Of a stretch of 64,000 nucleotides of DNA, positions 59,800 to 64,000 are shown piece after piece (position 1 is the stretch's first letter; each line of letters opens with the position of its first letter). A program made the translations under genes and the position numbers. The stretch is from the NCBI GenBank assembly GCA_037954325.1, contig JBBMNZ010000009.1, positions 15,348,286 through 15,412,285 of the forward strand, in the 5' to 3' direction. Origin of the DNA: Fistularia commersonii (taxonomy: Eukaryota > Chordata > Actinopteri > Syngnathiformes > Fistulariidae). Below the pieces are notes generated by a model. It was not told the DNA's origin and searched no databases. It was given only the letters and a program-made list of their open reading frames with translations.

Positions 59800-59929
59800 C
59801 TGTACAGGGCGTCCGCTCTGTTCGAGACCATCCGGCACGAGTCGCAGCACAGCACGGATTACAAACTCTCCCTGTTTGACCTGCAAACCAGCTTGTACCA
59901 GGCTCTCCAGAGGGTCCTGGTCAGCCTGG
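59800..59929 (+). CDS. ttc28: TTC28 exon e17 (pre-CHAT linker)
   Basis: Window residues 1014-1056, phase 0 to phase 1. It encodes LYRASALFETIRHESQHSTD and LSLFDLQTSLYQALQRVLVS. It closes the TPR array and begins the helical linker typical of TPR-CHAT proteins. The acceptor gttgtgtcgcag is TG-rich, and the donor is CTG G|gtgagt. Confidence 0.96.
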
Positions 59930-60047
59930 GTGAGTAAACTCCTCTTTTATTATTCTCGCCTCTTTATTTTGCCGTCGATCGTCCTCCGGGACGTAGCGAT
60001 CGGCCAAGATGAAGACGATTAAAAAGGAAAACGTCCCCTCTTTTCAG

Positions 60048-60275
60048 GCCGCCACGACGAGGCGCTGGCCATCGCCGAGCGGGGGCGGACCCGCGCCTTC
60101 GCCGACCTCCTGGTGGAGCGGCAGAAAGGCGGCCAGCAGGCGGCGAGCGGCGACCCGTACGCCCCGGTGACGGTGGAGGACGTCCTGGAGACGGTCAACG
60201 GCCAACGGGCGGCGGTGCTTTACTTCTCGCTGGCCGGCGGCTTCCTCTACAGCTGGCTGATCTCGCCGGAATCGG
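60048..60275 (+). CDS. ttc28: TTC28 exon e18 (CHAT-proximal linker)
   Basis: Window residues 1057-1132, phase 1 to phase 1. It includes DEALAIAERGRTRAFADLLV, the segment that sits just before CHAT domains across the family, and FSLAGGFLYSWLISPESG. The donor chosen is TCG G|gttcga because it gives SGIVKF at the e19 junction with the expected spacing. That donor is weak, and gtacat 18 nt downstream (60294) would add six codons in the same phase. Confidence 0.9.
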
Positions 60276-60293
60276 GTTCGACACCTTTCTTAC

Positions 60294-60299
60294 GTACAT
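60294..60299 (+). promoter_or_regulatory. ttc28: Alternative donor candidate for e18
   Basis: gtacat lies 18 nt after the chosen donor gttcga. Using it would keep phase 1 and add six codons. Neither site matches gtaagt well. Confidence 0.35.
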
Positions 60300-61006
60300 T
60301 GTTTGGATTTCGAAGCGGTTATTTGCAGATATTTCATATTAGATCATTAGCTCTATTCTCAGGGTTTTTTTTTGTTTTTTTTTACGTTATTTTAGATATA
60401 TTTAAAATAAATTATCTTTAATTTTTTTTTAAATACAGCTAAGATACCGTAAAAAAAAACTGAGAATAGAGCTGACATAAATTTATTTTATTTGATTTAG
60501 ATATTAATTAAATATTAATAATAATATTCTCTAATTGATATAATATAAATATACCCAAATATAAATAATATAATTATGTAAAAATTATTAAATATTAATA
60601 TTACATATTAATTAAAAATGTATTTATACTTCATTTATGAAGTAACTTTTTGCATCACATTTTATTTGTGTTATTTTATTTTATTTTATTTTATTTGCAT
60701 ATTTTTTGTGGGATTTAAAGCTGATTTTTAAAAAGTGTTTCTTTTGAATTGTTAGGCAGTTTTCTGGCCTATATGCTCCATTTTTTATTCTGATTTTGAG
60801 GTTTTTAGTCGTTTGTTTTTGTAATAATTGAGGATTTTTTTTATGCAAAAAAAAAGAAAAAATATCTTGAAATATCTCTTGTGCAAAGTATTGCGGGGAG
60901 GGCAGGTTTTGATTATTTTGATCATTTCTCGACTGTTTTAAGTGAATATTTACAATCAGAAATCGTTGAAATCAAACTGATGAAGCAGTGGAATCGTCCT
61001 CTAGAT
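60300..61006. other. Intron 18, AT-rich, no gene
   Basis: Strongly AT-rich with ATTAATAT-type words and (TTTTA) units at 60670-60700. Confidence 0.6.
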
Positions 61007-61009
61007 CAG

Positions 61010-61562
61010 TGTTTCCCTACCACTGTGCCGCGGCACATTAGTTTGTCCATTCCACGGCGACGGGTCGTGAACGAACCTGTGCATCTGTGTATCAGAGGGA
61101 TTAGTGACGCTTTGCGTGATACATTTTTAAAATAAAAAGTACTTGTATCTGCGTAAACAAACAGGCAGCGTTGTTGAAAACTACCAAGACGAGTGAGAAA
61201 GCAGTGAAAGCTGCTATAAAGTTGCTGAACTCGTCTCTAAATCCAAACAGCAAAACATTAATACGACCTGCCGGCTAAATCTCTGTAGAAGAAAGAAATG
61301 CTCGGCTCTGGCGTTGATAAAGAAATGGCCAGAATTCTCTCAAATAATACCATTTCCAGACATATTGATGACTTGTCTTCGGTCATTGAAAACAGTGTTC
61401 TGGAAAAGTTGCACATCGGTTGGAAATTTGCATTTCAACTTGACGAACCTACAGATATTAGATAGATTTCGTTAAAAACTGTTTTTGACATAGTTATTGG
61501 GTGGTGTGATTTTTCTAATGTAAAACATGTGCCGTGGCTCTAAAAAGCCCGGGAAACACCGA
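61010..61562 (+). mobile_element. hAT-type transposon remnant beside e19
   Basis: It starts CAGTGTTTCCCTACCACTGT then GCCGCGGCACATTAGT and ends GTGCCGTGGCTCT...GGGAAACACCG, a pair of hAT-like inverted ends. The interior encodes, in broken frame, KEMARILSNNTISRHIDDLS and KFAFQLDEPTDI, the conserved NTISRRI..LQLDESTD region of hAT transposases. No clear 8-bp duplication remains. The right end is 70 bp from the e19 acceptor. Confidence 0.75.
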
Positions 61563-61632
61563 TCCAGCAGACGTCGCCACGAAGCTCTCTCCGCCAGCCG
61601 GAGCTTTTCATTCAGCGTGAAAACATTCGCAG

Positions 61633-61798
61633 GCATCGTGAAGTTCAGCGAGGTGTTCCTGGGGGAGGCCGAGTCTCCGGAGCTGCAGGACGGGGGCTGG
61701 AGCTGTCAGGCCGCGGGGGGCGGCGGAGGACCGCTGTCCCTGGATCAGTTCATCAGCAACGCCAGGGAGGCGCTGGGGGTGGAAGGTCACCACAGCAG
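61633..61798 (+). CDS. ttc28: TTC28 exon e19 (variable linker)
   Basis: Window residues 1133-1187, phase 1 to phase 2. It reads IVKFSEVFLGEAE, then a poorly conserved Gly-rich stretch (AAGGGGGP), then the conserved NAREALGVEGHHS. The acceptor attcgcag has almost no pyrimidine tract; a hAT transposon remnant ends about 70 bp upstream. The donor is AGC AG|gtgccg. Confidence 0.93.
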
Positions 61799-62331
61799 GT
61801 GCCGGCCGAGTCCGCCGAGAGTCCGGGCCTGAAATTAAATCTTAAAAGAAAAAAAAAAGAAAAAAACTATTCAAAGAAAATTCAGAGAGAGATTATTTAT
61901 CGGCAATTTGGCAAATAAACAGGCCGACGTGTGGAAAGAGAAGGTGGAGGTTTTTTTTAAATCGAATAAAAAAGGTCAGGTGAGGTTTTTAACGCTTTTA
62001 TTCATAAAACATTGTGATAATAATTCTAAATTATTATTATTTTGTATGTATATTGTATATGTAGTGGGGTGAGGCACCTTAAATAAAATTGTTACTTTGA
62101 CACTTTATAGTTTTATTTGTATTTCTTATTCTCCCCCCTTTTTTTTTACAGTGTTTATACAATTTCCTATTATTATTTATCATTGTTATGTTTTACTTGA
62201 AACTGGCACAACAATTTCCTCCGGGATAAAAAAAAGTTGTTCTTATTGTTATTCTCATTCTTAAACACATCATTATAATTATTATTATTATTATTATTAT
62301 TATTATCTTATCATTATCATTATCATTATTA

Positions 62332-62363
<32 letters not shown>

Positions 62364-62633
62364 TCAAGACAGTGAAGGTATGTCATAGGGGTATAGTAAT
62401 ATAGTAATAGTATAGTATAGTATAGTAGGGGTATAGTAATAGATATTACTATCATTTAAATTGATATAAACATTATTTGTTGTAGCAATATGGTAGAAAT
62501 ATTTTTTAAAGTATGCAATTAAAAGATATGTGTTTTTTTTTATTCATCAGTCATGTCTTTATGTATTAAATTGGAATTCTTCCAAAGAAAACATCCTTTG
62601 CTGAACATGAATTCATGATAAGGGTTATTTCAC

Positions 62634-62634
<1 letters not shown>
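61799..62634. other. Intron 19, AT-rich, no gene
   Basis: Contains (ATT)n runs at 62275-62305 and 62335-62362 and TAGTATAG repeats near 62395-62440. Confidence 0.6.

Positions 62635-62712
<78 letters not shown>
62635..62712. repeat. (GT)39 at the e20 acceptor
   Basis: A perfect 78-nt GT tract separated from e20 only by ccagcag. It replaces the polypyrimidine tract. Confidence 0.98.
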
Positions 62713-62713
<1 letters not shown>

Positions 62714-62714
<1 letters not shown>

Positions 62715-62719
62715 AGCAG
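62714..62719 (+). promoter_or_regulatory. ttc28: Tandem CAGCAG (NAGNAG) acceptor of e20
   Basis: Two AGs three bases apart, at 62715-62716 and 62718-62719. Either gives an open frame: the distal choice yields HHSRVSS, the proximal one HHSSRVSS. Confidence 0.75.
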
Positions 62720-62860
62720 GGTGTCGTCCAGCAGCGAGACAGGGAGCGAGGCCGGCGACCTGCTGGAGCAGCAGTTCGAAGAGCTCAACAACAAACTGGC
62801 GCCGAGCGCCGACCCGACGGGCTACCTGCGCATGGTGTGCAGGAACAACCTCTTCAACAG
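62720..62860 (+). CDS. ttc28: TTC28 exon e20 (repeat-bracketed exon)
   Basis: Window residues 1188-1234, 141 nt, phase 2 to phase 2. It encodes SSSSETGSEAGDLLEQQFEE and ADPTGYLRMVCRNNLFN. A (GT)39 tract ends 7 nt before the exon; only ccagcag separates them. The donor AAC AG|gtacac starts an (AC)15 tract. The acceptor is a tandem CAGCAG: use of the first AG would start at 62717 and add one Ser in frame. The exon is symmetric, so skipping it would preserve the frame. Confidence 0.93.

Positions 62861-62862
<2 letters not shown>

Positions 62863-62892
<30 letters not shown>
62863..62892. repeat. (AC)15 at the e20 donor
   Basis: It begins at intron position +3 and is complementary to the (GT)39 on the other side of e20. 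Confidence 0.98.
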
Positions 62893-62894
<2 letters not shown>

Positions 62895-63536
62895 CATCTG
62901 TTATGTATAGCAGAGTTGTGTGTGGAAGGATCCAATCAGTGCCGTTGGTTGGCCGGGAGGCGGGGCTTAGCACCTGTCAATCACAGAGCCACAAACAAAC
63001 ACCCATGCATTCTCTCATTCCACTTTCTTTTTAATCTTGGGTCTTTTTCTTGTTTTTTTTAAGACTTTTTTTCATGTAAATTAATTCATAGCAAATCTTG
63101 TTGATTATTTTGGACTAATTAAAAATAATCTTGTTTTTTTTTCAATCGCAGTTATTCATATAAAATAATCTATTTATCCCTCCTTTGACCTTTCTGGTCA
63201 TTTTTCCAGTTTTCTGCTCATTTTTTTAACTCCCTGTAACTTTTGGTGCTGCTTTCAAGCTAAAAGTACATAAAAACACTGACATGCATTGATTGATCAT
63301 TCTGTTCGTTTTTTACCTGTATTTGAAAATATGTTTAAAATGTATTCCACATTCTTATTTTTTCAACAAAAATTAAAATATTTTTTTATGTCCCTTTTTT
63401 GCATTTTTGACAGTACATTTGTTGTAATACCAGGTGCGACCACTAGGGGCGCTAGTGAGCCTTCTGAACCATAGCCGTGCTCTCAAATTCCTGATGTTTG
63501 TGTGTGTGTGTGTGCGTGTGCGTACATGCTCTACAG
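62893..63536. other. Intron 20, no gene
   Basis: T-rich. It contains the CTCF-like variant at 63440-63452 and a TG tract at 63499-63522. Confidence 0.6.
63440..63452 (+). promoter_or_regulatory. Weak CTCF-like motif in intron 20
   Basis: CCACTAGGGGCGC lacks one G of the core seen at 34115-34128 but shares the flank GCTAGYGAGCC and a nearby GAACC, so both belong to one small repeat type. Confidence 0.3.
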
Positions 63537-63678
63537 GAGCTGTCAGAGCATGACGAGTCTGTACAGCAGCCCCATGTCTCCGGCCAAGGACAGCGTTTCA
63601 TCCCCACCTCCGGGTCGTCCGGGAAACAAGCCCCCCCTCCGCGCCCTGTACGATCTGCTCATCGCGCCCATGGAGGGG
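63537..63678 (+). CDS. ttc28: TTC28 exon e21
   Basis: Window residues 1235-1282, phase 2 to phase 0. It reads SCQSMTSLYSSPMSPAKDS, a Ser/Pro-rich stretch, then KPPLRALYDLLIAPMEG leading into CHAT. The acceptor follows a TG-rich tract (63499-63522) and ends catgctctacag. The donor is GGG|gtacgt. Confidence 0.95.
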
Positions 63679-63743
63679 GTACGTCCTCCGTGCACGTGCA
63701 TGCATGTACGTGCGCAAGCGCGTGACCGGCGTGTGTCCCGCAG

Positions 63744-63923
63744 GGCCTGATGCACAGCAGCGGTCCGGTGGGCCGGCACCGGCAGCTGGTCCTGGTCCTG
63801 GAGGCGGAGTTGTACCTGATCCCCTTCGCCTTGCTCAAGGGCAGCTCCTCCAATGAGTATCTGTACGAGCGCTTCAGCCTCATCTCCGTGCCGTCGCTGG
63901 CCAGCCTGGCCGCCGCCTGCAAG
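63744..63923 (+). CDS. ttc28: TTC28 exon e22 (start of CHAT domain)
   Basis: Window residues 1283-1342, 180 nt, phase 0 to phase 0. It reads GLMHSSGPVGRHRQLVLVLE then LYLIPFALLKGSSSNEYLYE and VPSLASLAAACK. The hydrophobic strand, LIPFALL and YLxERF...VPSL pattern is the typical entry into a CHAT domain. Family catalytic-type His and Cys would be encoded downstream of the window. Intron 21 is only 65 bp. The donor is AAG|gtaggg. Confidence 0.95.
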
Positions 63924-64000
63924 GTAGGGAGGTCTTTTATTTCTATTTTATAATGTACCGAAAGCATCGGATATAAGTGATATATCGTTATAAAGTTAAA
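63924..64000 (+). other. Start of intron 22, truncated by the window
   Basis: This is the AT-rich beginning of the intron after e22. No feature is visible in the 77 bases available. Confidence 0.8.

Larger units (their letters stand above)
18810..63923 (+). other. ttc28: TTC28 gene, internal portion (22 coding exons)
   Basis: The 22 exons below splice in phase to 1342 codons. The protein is TPR arrays, then an ERGRTRAFADLLVER-type linker, then the start of a CHAT domain. This order and the wording of nearly every exon match vertebrate TTC28 as I know it. Mammalian TTC28/TPRBK is reported to bind Aurora B and to localise to the spindle midzone and midbody in cytokinesis; that role is transferred by orthology, not shown here. 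The first coding exon (N-terminal residues before AYFRQG) is not in the window, and the CHAT catalytic-type His/Cys region and long Ser/Pro-rich tail lie beyond 64000. Introns range from 65 bp (i21) to 13.0 kb (i6). Confidence 0.96.

Overview
The window is teleost fish genomic DNA, probably from a percomorph. The evidence is spliced vertebrate exons with GT-AG introns, very dense (CA/GT)n microsatellites, fish-type retrotransposons (L2, RTE, Rex3) and DNA transposons (Tigger, hAT), and the TAGC/TAGCATGC word bias common in percomorph introns. I cannot name the species. There is no sign of a prokaryote, plasmid or virus, and I found no rRNA, tRNA or CRISPR array.

One gene fills the window: the orthologue of vertebrate TTC28 (also called TPRBK), on the + strand. 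It is a very long tetratricopeptide-repeat protein ending in a CHAT (caspase-HetF-associated) domain. I resolve 22 consecutive coding exons (called e1-e22 here) between 18810 and 63923. They total 4026 nt, or 1342 codons, and every splice phase joins without a stop or frameshift. Reading through them gives about 24 TPR-like units of roughly 40 residues, then the linker that precedes CHAT, then the start of the CHAT domain. The first coding exon lies upstream of the window; the rest of CHAT and the C-terminal tail lie downstream.

Layout: 1-18809 is the intron upstream of e1, with Tigger and RTE remnants and degenerate minisatellites. 18810-34974 holds e1-e6 with repeat-rich introns. Intron 6 (34975-47997, 13 kb) holds a minisatellite that begins at the e6 splice donor, a nested Rex3/RTE retrotransposon, a 55-bp satellite and an intact-ended hAT element. 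47998-50587 is a compact cluster of eight exons in 2.6 kb. 50588-53660 is an AC-rich higher-order repeat. 53661-63923 holds e15-e22, several with CA/TG tracts touching their splice sites.

I see no new multi-gene system. The unusual content is in how repeats meet the splicing signals of this gene: a satellite that copies the e6 5' splice site about 25 times, a cassette-compatible exon (e20) bracketed by complementary (GT)39 and (AC)15, a G-run 30-bp satellite just after e1, and CTCF-like motifs in convergent orientation inside the gene. All functional statements about these are inference from sequence.
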